Shown one piece after another: positions 32,006 through 44,763 of a stretch of 64,000 nt of DNA. The position numbers were made by a program, and so were the translations under genes. Position 1 is the stretch's first letter, and every line of letters starts with the position of its first letter. Origin of the DNA: Paramarasmius palmivorus (taxonomy: Eukaryota > Basidiomycota > Agaricomycetes > Agaricales > Marasmiaceae); assembly GCA_037176845.1 (NCBI GenBank), contig JAYKXP010000013.1, forward strand, positions 186,001 to 250,000, given 5' to 3'. The notes beneath the pieces are model-generated. The model was not told the DNA's origin, did no database searches, and saw only the letters and a list, made by a program, of their open reading frames with translations.

Positions 32006-33655
32006 CTAACGCTTTGACGCTGATTTCCGACTTGACACTATCTTCGCGTCTGGCTCTACTGCAGTTTCTTTGGGAGTGGGTTTGTTGCGTGGATAATCTA
32101 TTGCTCTTGACAGAAGAGTGTCATCCACCGAAAGTGAACGTGCACGATTGTACACTAGAGAGAATCAGTACTAAGAGTGGCAGAGATATGTTCTATCTCA
32201 CCTTTCGAAGCCTTCTTGTTCAAGCTGATCGCTTGTGGCTGATTTCGATCAGCTTCTTCGACATTGCTGGCCTTAACTCGTTCTGTGTCACGTTTCTGGG
32301 CGGAGCGCTGTGTGCCTGGTCCATCCAAAGGTTTTGCCTTGATTGTCTTTTTTGGGTTGGCTGATGCTTTCCCTGTAGCTGTCCGGCTCCGTTTGGTATC
32401 CTCCTCCCTGTCACATTCATCTGAATATCTGCGTTTTGTCTTTATCGAAGTCAATTCTAGTCAACATGACGTCTACAGGATTTAAGCGTACCTTCTTGGC
32501 CAACGGCTGGGTGTCATTTGACTTGGCATATTCAGTGGGCAAGGCCTTCTTACTAGTGGACTTTTCTGTTACTTGAGACGGCCGTTCAGGCCTTCTCTTT
32601 GTAGACGTCAAAGCCTATGGTAAGTTAACCATCACTATATGGGTCACTGTGGAAGATTCTGCTTACTGGTGACAGGGTAGATTTTCGAGGAGAGAACGAG
32701 GGCGACTTCGGCTTTCGATTAAGAAATAGAGGGTCGCATTCTTTGATCTTTCTAAACTAAGAGGTGTTATCGTATTGAGTTGGAGCCTTCCTGTACCGTA
32801 TGCTAGAAACACTCACGCAAAAGATAAAGACCAGGCGACACCTATCATACTCGTACTTTCTCTGTAAGATAAACGTTAGCCGAAAAATCTGGCTATCGCG
32901 TCAAAGGTCTACCTGGTGGCATTGATAAAGCCCGTCGTATCGGTACTCCATGTCTCTAATATTTGTATCAGACCATAGTGCTTTGGCAAATTTGTTATGT
33001 TAATAAATCTGTACTTACGACTCTTTAGGTGCATGTTTTGAAACCAGACGTCGAAATCTTCGTCGTATAACACGTATAGGAAAGCCCAATTTGATGGATT
33101 GCTTTGAAACGCATCAATGCACAATATATGAACATTAGGACCAGTTGACATACGATTAGGTAGTAGTTCGGCCAGTATTTCTCGTCTTGATCTGTCTCGG
33201 CTTCCTCAGCGGGATCTAAGTCGTTTTAATCGGTAACTAGCCTGAGGAGAGGTAATTCCACAACTCACTCAGACCTGTGTACAAGCTGGAGAATGTCATG
33301 AGAATGGAGGAAATGACAACGATCTGTATCACTCACAATTCGTCAGGGGTCTCGAAGCGGTCGTTAACTAACGCGTATTCGTCCCCACTGTCCAAGTTTT
33401 AAATGAACAAATCAGCAATCAGCATGTCTCTTTCAAAGAGTCTGTCTTATAGACTTACAGGATAATAGCAGCAGCGCCCCAAGTCCGTGTTCCCTGTATG
33501 GCGTGACGTCTATGACTGTGAAGGCCAGCTTCAACAAGGGCGTCTCTACTTTCAAAGTAGATGCCGGCCTTGTAGCCCATATTCCCATAACCCGGAGGAC
33601 ATTTACGAGGATAGTTTGTGTCATCGCTCGAATAAGTCCCAAACCCAGACATCAT
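32006..33655 (-). CDS. SRA-YDG domain protein, modified-cytosine reader
   Basis: Exons run from MMSGFGTYSSDDTNYP at 33655 to the stop at 32006. The SRA-YDG domain is spread over several: YKAGIYFESRDALVEAGLHS and HAIQGTRTWGAAAI, then GDEYALVNDRFETPDEL, then YRYDGLYQCHQ and a strand RCRLVFIFC. These match the fold of UHRF1, in which SRA flips out and binds 5-methylcytosine. The C-terminal third is basic and low complexity (TSTKRRPERPSQ, DTKRSRTATGKAS) and may bind nucleic acid or carry a nuclear signal. No RING, SET or PHD domain follows, so it is a reader without a visible writer domain. The middle exons between 32900 and 33350 are only partly resolved. Confidence 0.75.
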
Positions 33656-35496
33656 TGGAGCCTGCCAAATGAGGGTGGATCGATAGGAAAAAGGAAAAAG
33701 GTGAACGGTGGATAATGTGGCTACTCCCGCGTTAGAGGGACGTTATATTTATTCTGCGAGCACAAAGACTTTCAGTGCCACAGGCGCGCGCCCGAGAAAT
33801 ACGGCAGTTGCTCATAGTCGTCCTTTCACGCCCTTTCTGTCAAGAACTAATGGAAAGCTGTCTTTGACCGCCGCTGTATGGAAGTTGGGCTGCATGGTGA
33901 TTAGCTTCATACTTTGAAAGGAGTGTTGATCAGGTCACAGCAAACAGATAAAGGGAATGCTGCAACGTGCAGTTTATTGCGACAAAGTCTTGTTCCAATC
34001 ATTGTCCCTAGGCTTCGACACGAAGCCTCGTCTTTGTGAATTCGTTTTTCTCCGACTTGATCAGCTTAAGTCCCAATCAGTATCACGACGATCACAGGAA
34101 CTTAAGTACGACGCACGTATAACTTCATACCCACAGTACGAAAGATAAAAGCAAATCAAAGCGCCATGCCTTGGCATACACGAACTGCTGAACCGTATCC
34201 GAGAACATCGCTCTTCGCATTTGCGGCAACGGCAATAAATGCCTGACACGTTTGTGCCAAAGACAAAGCAAAGTAGATATCGAGATTTCGCTTCATCGTC
34301 TGTAAGAATAGAAAGGATCTCATCGCAGTGCCATACCTAATACGTATTACAAACGAAGAATTAGCAACAAAGGAACCGTCAAACGAAGGCCAACTGAACG
34401 TGGTAACACATACGGAGTAAAAAGCGCCGATATCGCTGATGATTTGCTGCGAGATCTAGGCCAGGATTCGCGTGATGACGGCCACACCATCTCTGATAAG
34501 TACCACAGCCAGACTCAGACTAAGATTATCGAAGTACTGGGGTTACGCATCATCCACCTCCGACGTCGCGGAGTGTTCCTAACCTGAGAAACGAGCATGA
34601 CTTCACGTGAAATGTTGGTTGTACCAAAACCATTCACCTGTTGTTCACAGAAACAGTGAGCCTTCTTCCACTACATATGTTTGGACAACGTACCTGGCAA
34701 GCCTCTCTTCAACCAGTCAAAACCAACCATTCGTATATCTAAGAGCGAGTAACCCATCTATCGTGATGAGGAAAGGTTGAGCTTCGAGAACCATGCATGA
34801 ATAAAAACGTACACAACAGCAGGCTTTATCTCTCCTTGAACCCAAGAGTCCAACTAATGTTGTTATAGATGTAGCCTCCGGGTACTATCTTCCCATGTTG
34901 CGCTCATTGATGTCGAATGTACGCCCCGGTCCAGTTAAAATGTTTCGGCGTAATTGTCGCCTTTGAGGGAGTTGAGGCTGGAAATCGTAGTGTGGTTGAG
35001 AAATAGTTCTTCTTCGGGAAGAATCGCGCTATAGTAGACCCAGTTAGTATAGCTGATCTCCTGGTGCATCTCGGGAGAATTCACCCCAGAAGAAGCCGCC
35101 TTTGCCCAGTTCGAGATGGTCTACGCATCTCCGCATTACTCTCTTCAGAGAAATTGGAATGTACTCGGTCTGTAGGATACGATGAGCATACAAAGGATTC
35201 TGCTAACAGTGCGAGGAATAGTCGTGATGGCTCGGGTCCAAGAAGTACAGGCGCCCAGCACGTGGTATGACACACGGAGCCTACCCTAAAGTGTTCAGAT
35301 CCTCAAAAGCTCCGCTTCTTATTGCTTCTCATTTCATGACCAACTCATCAACTTCTTATTGCTACTCGCGGTGCACGGTATCCTGGTCTTCTAAATGCTT
35401 GGATATACACTAATCTCTTTGCATTCGCATAGTTTGGCTTGAATACCTTGTTTCACCCGTTTCCATTACCGTGACCTGTCCAGAATCTTCTCCAAA
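33656..35496. other. Long stretch without a supported gene
   Basis: About 1.8 kb between the divergent SRA gene and F-box-like paralog 2. Open frames reach only about 70 codons and none has a recognisable feature. No repeat or RNA gene was seen. Confidence 0.4.
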
Positions 35497-36316
35497 ATGT
35501 CTTCCCTCAAATTCCTCGACCTCGCCACTGAAATCCAAACGCTGATCTTGAATGAGGTCTCGCACTGGAACGACAGACTCTCTCTCATCTCCACCTGCCA
35601 CAAACTCTACGATACCTTCCGTACCAACCTTATAATTGCGCAGATCACTCATGTCGCAGCAGCGGGTTGTTTTGGGTTGACCGCGGACGTGAATTCCAAG
35701 CGTTCGGTTACCAATCGCGCTGGCGAGAGAGTGACTAAGAAGTTCACTATCCACGCCCTGAGGCCGATTGTGTTCCCAGGGCAAACTAATATCCTGAACG
35801 ATCAGTTGATTGTTGCAGTGCGATTGCCCGAGTTACCCACGACCTCGGAGTATGAGAGAGGGCAGTTGATTATCGAGAGGAATGAGGTCTCGATCCACGA
35901 GCCAGTCAAGGCGCGTCCGCAATTCAACTCTTTGGTCGCATCCTAATCTCATCTTGAACCACAGAATGGCAGGATTGATTATTGGCTCCCTTGGGACACG
36001 TTTTGCATGGGGAAGATCGTGAAGATGAACGGTAAAACTGCCCGTCAACATCTCCACTGTGAAGAGTGCGATAACACGAGGGCCATATGTCCTGGTTGCG
36101 GCGGTGTGTCGATGAGGTACGCTGCTACGATTCCATGTCCATGCCCACTTTCTCAAAAAATGAATTTCTAGGTGGGAAGACCATTTCAGTTCGTGCGGCT
36201 GGGATATGCCTTGTCCCGCTTGCATGGGTGCAGATCTAGCATACCAGTCAATGGCCATTCAAAATGATGCACGAGCGCTCGGGAAATTGTGGAAGGAACT
36301 GAAACTCATTATGTAG
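35497..36316 (+). CDS. F-box-like protein with C-terminal cysteine cluster (paralog 2)
   Basis: Starts MSSLKFLDLATEIQTLIL and keeps the family order: LSLISTCHKLYDTFRTN, THVAAAGCFGLTADVNSK, FPGQTNILNDQLIVAVRLP, ERGQLIIERNEVSIHEPVK. An intron follows, then GRIDYWLPWDTFCMGKIVKM, CEECDNTRAICPGCGG, and a last exon WEDHFSSCGWDMPCPACMG ending LKLIM at 36316. It is the nearest relative of the minus-strand copy at 28605, sharing almost every motif, but lacks that copy's basic leader. All cysteines are kept. Function is unknown. Confidence 0.72.
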
Positions 36317-37055
36317 TTTCTTTTTGCTCTGGATCAGAGCCATTTGGTCCGCTATTCGGCCTTGAGCTGTAACCTTTGCTGTGTAACTTTGCCTGGTTTA
36401 TGCGCTTTGTACAGTGTCACAGTTTTGATTCGAGATTGAGCCTTATATTTAGTCCTTCATATCACCTATGTGAACAGTCTCGTACAGTGTAGCTTTCGAA
36501 AATCGAAATGTCGTGAGTGTCAGTACTAGAACCACTGGCTGGGCATTTCTCGACACTACTCGACTATTTGGATATGCATCGACTGGATCTCTGAACTTTA
36601 TCCATTATGGTAATTCGTCGGTTATGTTTCGACGCGTCGAACGCGAGATCAAAGGTCAGATGGGGAAACAGTCAAGCTTCTCATTTCTGGAGCAAGGGCT
36701 ACAAGTACCTTCAAGTTGGACGGCGGATCGAAAATGGGATTAGAATTAAGCAGAATCTATCGTTCTTCTGACTAAGAACCTTGTAAATTCAAAGGCGAAG
36801 AGAGCCTGGGTATAGAGCGAACAAAACACCGTAACTGTTGGGGTCGTTTTGGTTGCGAGCAAGTATAAGATTGAAATCAGATAAGATAAACGCTGATTTT
36901 GTCAAACATGTGAAATTCCAAATGACCCTAGCTCCTGACGCTCAACTCTTGCTTCAGCACATCCATTACGAATCAAGGTCAGTGCGCAGCCCCGACGCCC
37001 TCAGGCTAGTCCTCCATGATGCTGAGAATAACCTGGTAGCTTTCGACCCTACACC

Positions 37056-37868
37056 ATGCCTGTCTACGGATTCCTACATAGCCCCTATGAAGTTCAGAGA
37101 CTCATCTTTCACGCTATTCCCTCATGCCAGGACAAGGTCTCTATGTTCTCCACCTGTCATGCACTCTATGATACGTTCGAAAATGACCTAATAGTCGCAC
37201 AAATCACACATTTCGCAAGAATTCGGTGCTATGGCTTTACAGAAGATGTATACAAAAACGGCAAAGTGGATATTCCTGCCCTTCATCCCATTTATTTCAC
37301 AGGAAAAGCGACAACGCTCAACGGCGAGTTGCTGGTCACAATAGAGTTTCCTCACTTACCAAGATACTCAAAATATGCACGAGGGGAATTGATTATCGAG
37401 GAGAACTCTGTATCTGTCTGGCAACGCGATTTGATTCAGGTATGTCTGGATGACTCTTGCCTTTGTGTATTTGACGAACCACTTCTATGGCAGAACGTGA
37501 AGCCAGACTCGGAATCTGGGGATTACTTCCCTTACTTGCTTAATTGGAAAAACTGTTGCAAGGGGAAGATTGTCAAGATGAGCGGACAGATGGCTCGCCA
37601 AAAGTTGATTTGTTTCGTATGCCGCAACATGAGGTCTATCTGTCCTGGTTGTAGCGGTCTTTCGATGACGTGAGTCGATAAATAGACATGTTTCTGCCAA
37701 GCTTAGCGAGCTTTAAATTCCAGTTGGCCCGGTCATTTTGCATCATGTGGGTGGAAGATGCCTTGTCCCGCTTGCGTTGGAGCAAACGTGGCGCATCGAG
37801 CGAAGGACCTTCGACAAGACCGCCATGCTTTAAATAAATTGTGGGAGAGACTCGAGCCTATCCTGTAG
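37056..37868 (+). CDS. F-box-like protein with C-terminal cysteine cluster (paralog 3)
   Basis: Starts MPVYGFLHSPYEVQRLIFHA and keeps DKVSMFSTCHALYDTFENDL, TGKATTLNGELLVTIEFPHL and ARGELIIEENSVSVW. After an intron come CKGKIVKMSGQMARQKLICF, CRNMRSICPGCSGLSM and a last exon WPGHFASCGWKMPCPACVG ending ERLEPIL at 37868. It is more diverged than paralogs 1 and 2 but keeps the zinc cysteines. The first exon is somewhat shorter in the middle region (TEDVYKNGKVDIPALHPIYF). Confidence 0.7.
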
Positions 37869-38028
37869 CACACTCGTAAAACACCTTCAGACTTGTGGTA
37901 TATGAATGTTGTATGACTCTGATGAGGTATGACTCGGAGTCATCTTCGGAACCGAGAAGTTACTATGACGCGTCTAGTCCTCAGCGTCGCGTAGCCCCTA
38001 TTTTTCATCTTGAAGTTGTTCCTCCACC

Positions 38029-38916
38029 ATGCCATCCCTTAACTTCCTCGAATTTCCAGTAGAACTTCAGACTAAACTACTGAAGACTATCCACAAGCAT
38101 TCTGATCGATTTGCTCTAATCTCCACCTGCTCCCAGCTCTACAATGCCTTCTATATCGATGTGGTCGCTAGCGTTGTACGTGACGTTGCAAGAACCGATG
38201 TTTTTGGTTTCACCGAGCCCATTACCCTCGGAGGGGATACTAAAATCGAGAAATATCGACCTATAATCTTTGTAGGAGCTGTAAAGAAGGCATCGACCAC
38301 CGAAGGAAATATCACGCTCGAAGTTCAAGTTGTTCTTCCTCGCTTCATGCCAGGCAATGATGAGTGGGAATATGGTGACGTCGTTGTAGAAGGTCGCAAC
38401 GTCTATGTAAACGGAGCAAATAAGAAAGAATACAAGAAGACAGTGAGTGTTATCGGCTATGAGCAAGCAGCGTGAGCCATTAAACAACGCGATAGTTCGA
38501 CGACACAGCCATTACGAACGCAAAGACCCTTCGTTGGGAAGACCATTGCCGCGGGAAGCTCGTCAAGCTTACTGGTAGACTCCTTCGCAAACACTTTGTT
38601 TGCGGTGAATGTCGCAACTCACGTTCGATTTGTCCGGGATGTACTGGTGGCAGGTTCGGGTGATTCAGCCATATGGTTCCATTCACTGCTCACCTACTCT
38701 ATTCATTCAGGTGGCCTGAGCATTTTTCAGGTTGCGGGTATGCTCTCCGTTCAGTCGTCCCCCCTTTAATGATACCCATACCTCTTATCCAGATGGCCCA
38801 TGCCATGCCCACGGTGCATGGGTTATGGACTTGCTCTAGACTCAAAATGGTTGGAATACGCAGAAGGTAGCGAGGTTGCGAAGTATTGGCAAAAACTTGA
38901 GAAGGAAGTTATTTGA
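38029..38916 (+). CDS. F-box-like protein with C-terminal cysteine cluster (paralog 4)
   Basis: Starts MPSLNFLEFPVELQTKLLKT with DRFALISTCSQLYNAFYID following. The middle differs most from the others (GNITLEVQVVLPRF, EYGDVVVEGRNVYVNGANKK). After introns come CRGKLVKLTGRLLRKHFV, CGECRNSRSICPGCTGG and WPEHFSGCGWPMPCPRCMG, with the stop at 38916. The conserved zinc pattern with a diverged middle suggests the central region recognises different partners in each copy; this is inference. Confidence 0.7.
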
Positions 38917-39076
38917 AGCATTCAGATTTATTTAAAGAACTGCCTACGAGTCGGCCATATGAACACAGTAGCTTATACACATTCACATGTGCAGTTTCCT
39001 CGTTCAGCCTTCTGGATCGAATCCCATTTCGAGGTCATGAATAATTTACCCTATATCTTTCATTCTTCACATACAC

Positions 39077-42000
39077 CTAAAATAACTCAACCACCTCCCT
39101 CCTCGTACTAACAACACCAACCACCTTGCCCTCGAAATCTAATAGTGTACCTCCCTTCGTAGCCACCAAGTCCGAATTGGCATTGTCCTCGGAAATATTG
39201 AACAAGGCATCGATATTTGTACTAGCCAAACTCAACGCGTCCACTGTGGACAACTCCGCCTCAATGCCTGCCCATCCAGCATCGAACCGGAGATTCCTCG
39301 ACATCCAACCTCGACCATCAACACCGATACCAACCATAACGTTGGCATCGAGAAGGGTTTGGATCGCTGATTTCGGTGTTAGAGGTGGGCCGGCGAGTCT
39401 GTCGTCGAGTTTATCAGTACAAGAACAGGCGTTAAGAAAGGGGACACGTACAAACGAACATCATCCCATGAATCGGGGAACGGTCTACTCGGTTTGACGA
39501 GCACACCAACACCAGCTTCACCTAGCTCAGTGGCGAGAAGATGTGCCTCTGTAGCGCCTGTGACGACAAGTTTGACGCTAGCATTGGTTTCATTCCGTTT
39601 GAGCTCGATGAGAGAAGCGATCACGTCTGCTGAGTGAGCTTGTACAACTAAAGGTAGTTCTCCCTGTCAACACGTTTATCAGTAAAATCAAACCAAAACA
39701 TAAAGATCATACCGAACGAATCCTTCCCCAAACCCCGGCACCCCCTTCCAGCGCACTCCTGATCGTACTGATCCCTTTTGAACCAGTCGAAAGCCTAACC
39801 TCCACATGGGCAGCAATCTCATCCCTCACCACTGCTCCTCTCTCTAGCTTATGGCCCGAACCCGTCGAAAGAAGAGCGCTAATCCCAGGTTCAAGGGAGA
39901 GCGCCACAGGCGGTGTAACAGAGAGGGTCGTTCCGTGACGATACGCCAGTAGCGCGTCTCTACTTCCAAAAAGCAGCCCATCTACGGCTCTAGAACTTCC
40001 GGAATCTTGTGTCGAACTTTCAGCGGCGATGTGGACAAGACCAAGGGGAGAGCCGTAATTTGTCAAACCAGGTCTGGAACCGTACTGATCAGTGAATAAC
40101 AAAGAAGAGTGATGGGAACCCGACGACTTACGATAACGATCCACCTTCCAGATCAACATGGACATAATTAATCTCAAGCTGGCTCGCCGTACATACTGCC
40201 AAGTCTTCCACTTCCCCGACACCAGACACACAAGCCACTGTTCCCTTCTCAACAATCACAGTTCCATTCGAAGCCGGACCAAACACCTCGACGATCTTTC
40301 CGCCCCTTTTCAAATAAAGTGAACCAACACCAGTGAATACCACACCCTCGACAACATTTTTTGGTTTCAAAGGAGGTAAACCATTAAATGTTACGGCCTC
40401 TTTGGCTTCTTGCTCCCAATTCGGCGTGCGTGGTGTACTCTGGGTCTTGGTTTCCGAAGGACGCAGCGAGTTTGATGGAGTTTCGACCTGGGGAATACCG
40501 TCGATGAACACTTGGAGTGGTGTTGAGCTTAGAGCTAGTGGATGTGAGTCCCATATAACTAGGTCTACAAGGAACGATACATCATCAGCATACATCTCTC
40601 TGATAGATGAACATGAAGAAAGGAGCACCCACCGGCATCCCATCCAACCTTAACCTTCCCAACACGATGATCCAACCCAGCGATCCTCGCCGGCGTCGTA
40701 GTTACACTCGCCAACGCCAAGCTAGCATTCAACCCGTAATAAAATGCTTGTTGAGCCTCAAAAATAAGATGCCTCGAGTTCGTCACGGGATGATCGCTCT
40801 TCAACACTACATCTATCCCCTGCTCAGTGAGAATAGAAGGAGCGTATTCCGAGGCACGGTATGCTTCGCGTTTGACACGGGCATTGGTTGCGAATAAAGC
40901 GATACCGGGGGTGTGACCCCATGATTTTTTAAGAAGATTGGGGACAAGGTAAGCTTCGGCGGCGTGATGGAAGGCAGCGATGGAGAAGTTGAATTCGTTG
41001 GTGAGCTATTGGGAATTCATTAGTACACATGCACTGTTGTACATGGATGATACATACCCTGATCATCCCATCCATATCCGTGGGCTCATAACAATGAATG
41101 TGTACCTTGACTCTCCCACGTAGGACATCCACGAGAGCTTCCCATTGCAAGTCATCGGGAAACTCGCCTCCTTCATTATGAACTTCGTCCCAGTTCCCTG
41201 CGAGAACATTTTCACAAAAGGCGTCTTGTTTGAGTTTGAGCTTTTGGGCTTGTTCATAAGCAGCTCGGTACGCCCAAATGGTGTCCATCCGTGTTCCACT
41301 CTGGGATCGAGAAGGGTTTTCACCGGCTGCTTGTTTGAGTTGACGCCAGCGACCTGGGAGGTAGGCTGGGTTAAGGGTGTCAACGGAGAATGGTGGTTCG
41401 AGAAGTAGAGATGATGAAGATCTTTCGGATGTTGGCCTTAGCTTGATTAGGAACGCTTGGCCGCCTGAGATGCGATTAGCGACGTCGTATCGAAGAAGCT
41501 AAAAGCGCACCAATAGCATTGGCACTTCCAGGTAAAATCATTGCCGACGTTACACCTCCTGCACTACTAAGCCTATACGCCTCATCGTGCGTGTTCAATC
41601 CATCAAAAGACCTCAACCACGGCTGTATGAACCCCTTTCCCGAATTGATATCTGTACTCCCAGTCAACCCGGGCACAGAACCAACACCCATGTGAGAATG
41701 TAAATCCACGATGCCGGGTGTCACCCAAGCACCGTTAACATCGATTTCCTCGACGTCTTCCAGAGCACCATCCTCTGTAGAGCCAACAGACCGAATAATA
41801 CCCTTTTCAAGCAACACGTCCCCAACAATAATCTCCGATCCTTCCGCAGTTTCCCCGGTCCAAATCGTCGCGTTGCGTATCAGGATTGGTTTCTTGGGTG
41901 TCAGAGGTGGATCATAGCGGTCAGAAACGGTTCGGTTATTGAAGTCGGGTGAGGGAGCCGGTAAAACGCTCAACGTTGAACATTTGTCGATAAGCTGACC

Positions 42001-42255
42001 GGCGTTTTTTGGTGCACCAGAGGCACGAGAGAAATGTTGGGTATGTCGATCTGAAACGGTTCGTTTATGAAAGTTGGGCGGTGAAGCCGGGAAGACGTTC
42101 AAATTTTCGATGAGCTGAGCCGCGTTTGAAGAATGCTGGGTCTGAGAGTCGAAATTGAGATACAAGAGGCAGGCTAATGGGATAATTAGAGCAAGCAGAA
42201 GTAGCAAACGGGGTTTTCGCCTGTGTACTGGTCCTGGGGGCGGTAGTTTATCCAT
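39077..42255 (-). CDS. Membrane-anchored amidohydrolase (CE9-labelled type), copy A
   Basis: About nine exons encode close to 900 residues. The N-terminus MDKLPPPGPVHRRKPRLLLL plus a hydrophobic run is a signal anchor. The amidohydrolase part has ILIRNATIWTG, the metal-binding HxH in GIVDLHSHMGVG, LTNEFNFSIAAFHHAAEAY, IDVVLKSDHPVTNSRH, IAGLDHRVGKVKVGWDA, LVIWDSHPLALSSTPLQVF and, near the end, GGTLLDFEGKVVGVVS. Mushroom genomes often label this family carbohydrate esterase 9, but it is closer to imidazolonepropionase-like hydrolases, so the substrate is uncertain. Unlike copies B and C, its N-terminal stem repeats a unit twice (AAQLIENLNVFPASPPNFHK, then AGQLIDKCSTLSVLPAPSP). A TATATAA motif lies on the minus strand about 45 bases before the start. 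Confidence 0.75.
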
Positions 42256-44763
42256 GGGAATGAGAAAGACGGAGAGTTATAGTCATGGCTCTAGATTATA
42301 TAAAAAATTTAGCGAATGTTCCATGTGTAGTCATTCCCCCGCGTAACTGTATGATCAGCATTGCCTAGGTGATATGGCCTGATGCTTAACATCGATGCTC
42401 GATCTATATCAGCGACGGTCACCCTAAGAATAGCCCGGACGAGCAAAATGACTATCATACCGGCGCTGTAACAGTGAGCTCTGTTTTCCTTCGAGTGTTT
42501 CATTGAACAGATAACGTCTCTCGTAAATGATGTATTCTTTGTGCCGTCAACGTTTGGAAAAATCCTAATAGCAGGTCTTGGTCTAATCAAGGTCTCATTC
42601 TCGGAATGTTCATTCTGTTCAATGTTGATTCAAAGTCACCAATAAGTATGGATTATGCCTTCTTAGTTTGAAAAAAAAAACGTACCTCTATGCGTTATGA
42701 AGAGATTCGAGCGGGTGAGCATCCTGTGAGATGGAATGAAGCGAGTGTTTTGAGGGAAAGGAAGAGCAAGGTTGAGTAAGCGCCCTAGTAATCGGCATGA
42801 CTTAGCCCTAACCTTACCATCACGTGCGGACGCCTGCCTCGGTTTCTGTCAACACTTTCATGTCCTCTACCTTGTCCAACGGCCTTCAACTTGAACGACT
42901 ACACGAAAAATATACCATCACGACTATCATTCATAGGAAAACATGCTCAATACCAACCACAAAACGGAGAAATATGCTTCTTGGTGAACATTGAATGCAA
43001 GGTCCACATCGCCGTTTTCGGCCATGAACCTCGATACTCGGCCTGAGCCTCTCTTCCCTTTGATGCTCTCACCACCTTCAACAGATATACAGGAACCTCC
43101 TCAGCGCGAGGGAAGATACACAACCACACCTACATCATCCAACGCTCTACATTCCCGGCCACCTCTCCGATTCCGATTCCCGGCGCTTTCCTACATCCTC
43201 ACAACGTCCGAGTTGGCGTTATTCCCAACCGGAACTGTTACCCAGTCAACCTGACTTCTGTTGCGTACCACTTCGCGCCTACATAGCCTCGTGTAGTTCA
43301 GCTTATCGACACATTCCCTTCGCTCCTCTCGCTCGTTGTTCGGATCCTTGGGGTTTGAGACGTAATCCGATTTAGCCGTTTAGTTCAGAGAGAATGAGCA
43401 CGGTGAGTACACTACGTCTTCTTCCCCCTTTCATCGAGGTTGACTGCAAACATCCAGCACAACACTTCACTCAAAATCTCCTTCAAATCAACGAACTTCG
43501 GCCATAGCTTCAACACCAACCACCTACAGACACTTCTCCTTTCTTTCATCCCACCATTGCCGGCATTCTCGTACTTATACGTTTCGTTCGAGTGTTGAAT
43601 CTTACATTTGGCGGAAATTGCCGGAGGATGAAGGGCAGGCACCCATAATGTGTTTTACGAGATGCGGGAATCTTTTGTCTTCGCCAACTTCTGCTCCTTC
43701 CGTACCACAGTCCTAGTTCCCTCGACCAAGTCTAGCCGCCCGTGTAACAGGTAGCATCCCGCTAGCAACTGTTTGAGTTCCGCCAAGACTCGATGAATGG
43801 AAGCTTGACTCTGAGCAAATGGCCGTGGGCTTTCACAACTCGGCGTGACCTGACCCTAACCTCACCACAACCATCTTGGTTCACGACCATGCTGCCACTC
43901 GCATTGCCCGTCAGGCCACCATCATTATGACTGTGATTTCCCGGCAGTGATTTTCTTAGCAGCCTCAGTATCCCGTGCGCACAAGAGATTTAGCATGCTG
44001 GTGAGGAGTACCTGTAACATCCTTTGATTTTCACGTCATTATTCTTGTTGCGATCTAACTCGAACTTCTTGCTTTGATGTTAGGCCACATAACACTATAC
44101 TCTGAGTCGCCATCTCTGTCCAAAGATCACAGACTCATGGGAACCGCCTTGGCTCCTTTTCCCACAAATTCAATCTGTTTACCAAGCATCGACTCAAAAT
44201 TTCTCATCATACCTACTATAGATAATGGAATCAACTCTGAGGTCTGGACGGTGGAAGGAGAGGAACACGGGATATAGTCGTCCGATTGCGGGACAATAAG
44301 GTGCGATTTTCAACACTTCTGGTAATCATGATCAATGCAGCGCCCATGTAGGCAAGGCAAGGATGGCTAGACTCGGACGATCAAAGCTATTGTAACTCCC
44401 ACACCTACGATTTCTTGTCGCTATCCCTTAGACATCCTTGGTGGTCCAAGTGCTCTTGGTTCTACGGGCGCTGGGATAAAATCAAACATGTTTTAATGCC
44501 GTGCACTCGCATATTTCCTTGTACGGATTTTAATATCTCATTGTTATCACAATCTTGCTGAATAGTTATAGAGCCAGTTAAAATCGCTGTCTTCCATTGT
44601 CCGATCTTCCGAATCTTGATTTGGCTTGGATACTAGGGTCATGACTGATGCGGGTGGTTACCGAGAAGCTTTTGTGTTTGTATGCTGACCCAAGTGGATG
44701 CTCGATCTTTATACTTATAAGGAGGCTACAAGTTTGATTCGTCATACCATCGCCATCCCATCA
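42256..44763. other. Intergenic, first half of a segmental duplication
   Basis: This gap separates the divergent copy A amidohydrolase and the first plus-strand GH76-like gene. No intact gene is seen; short frames at 42991-43254 and 44074-44277 are probably relics. Blocks at about 42420-42660, 42850-42900 and 44050-44230 have recognisable counterparts at 47740-47990, 48325-48385 and 48860-49010, so this is decayed duplicated DNA. Confidence 0.5.

Noticed and set aside
39077..42255. N-acetylglucosamine-6-phosphate deacetylase as the product name
   Set aside because: Only superfamily features are visible; the anchor, length near 900 residues and motif pattern do not fit that enzyme well enough to name it.
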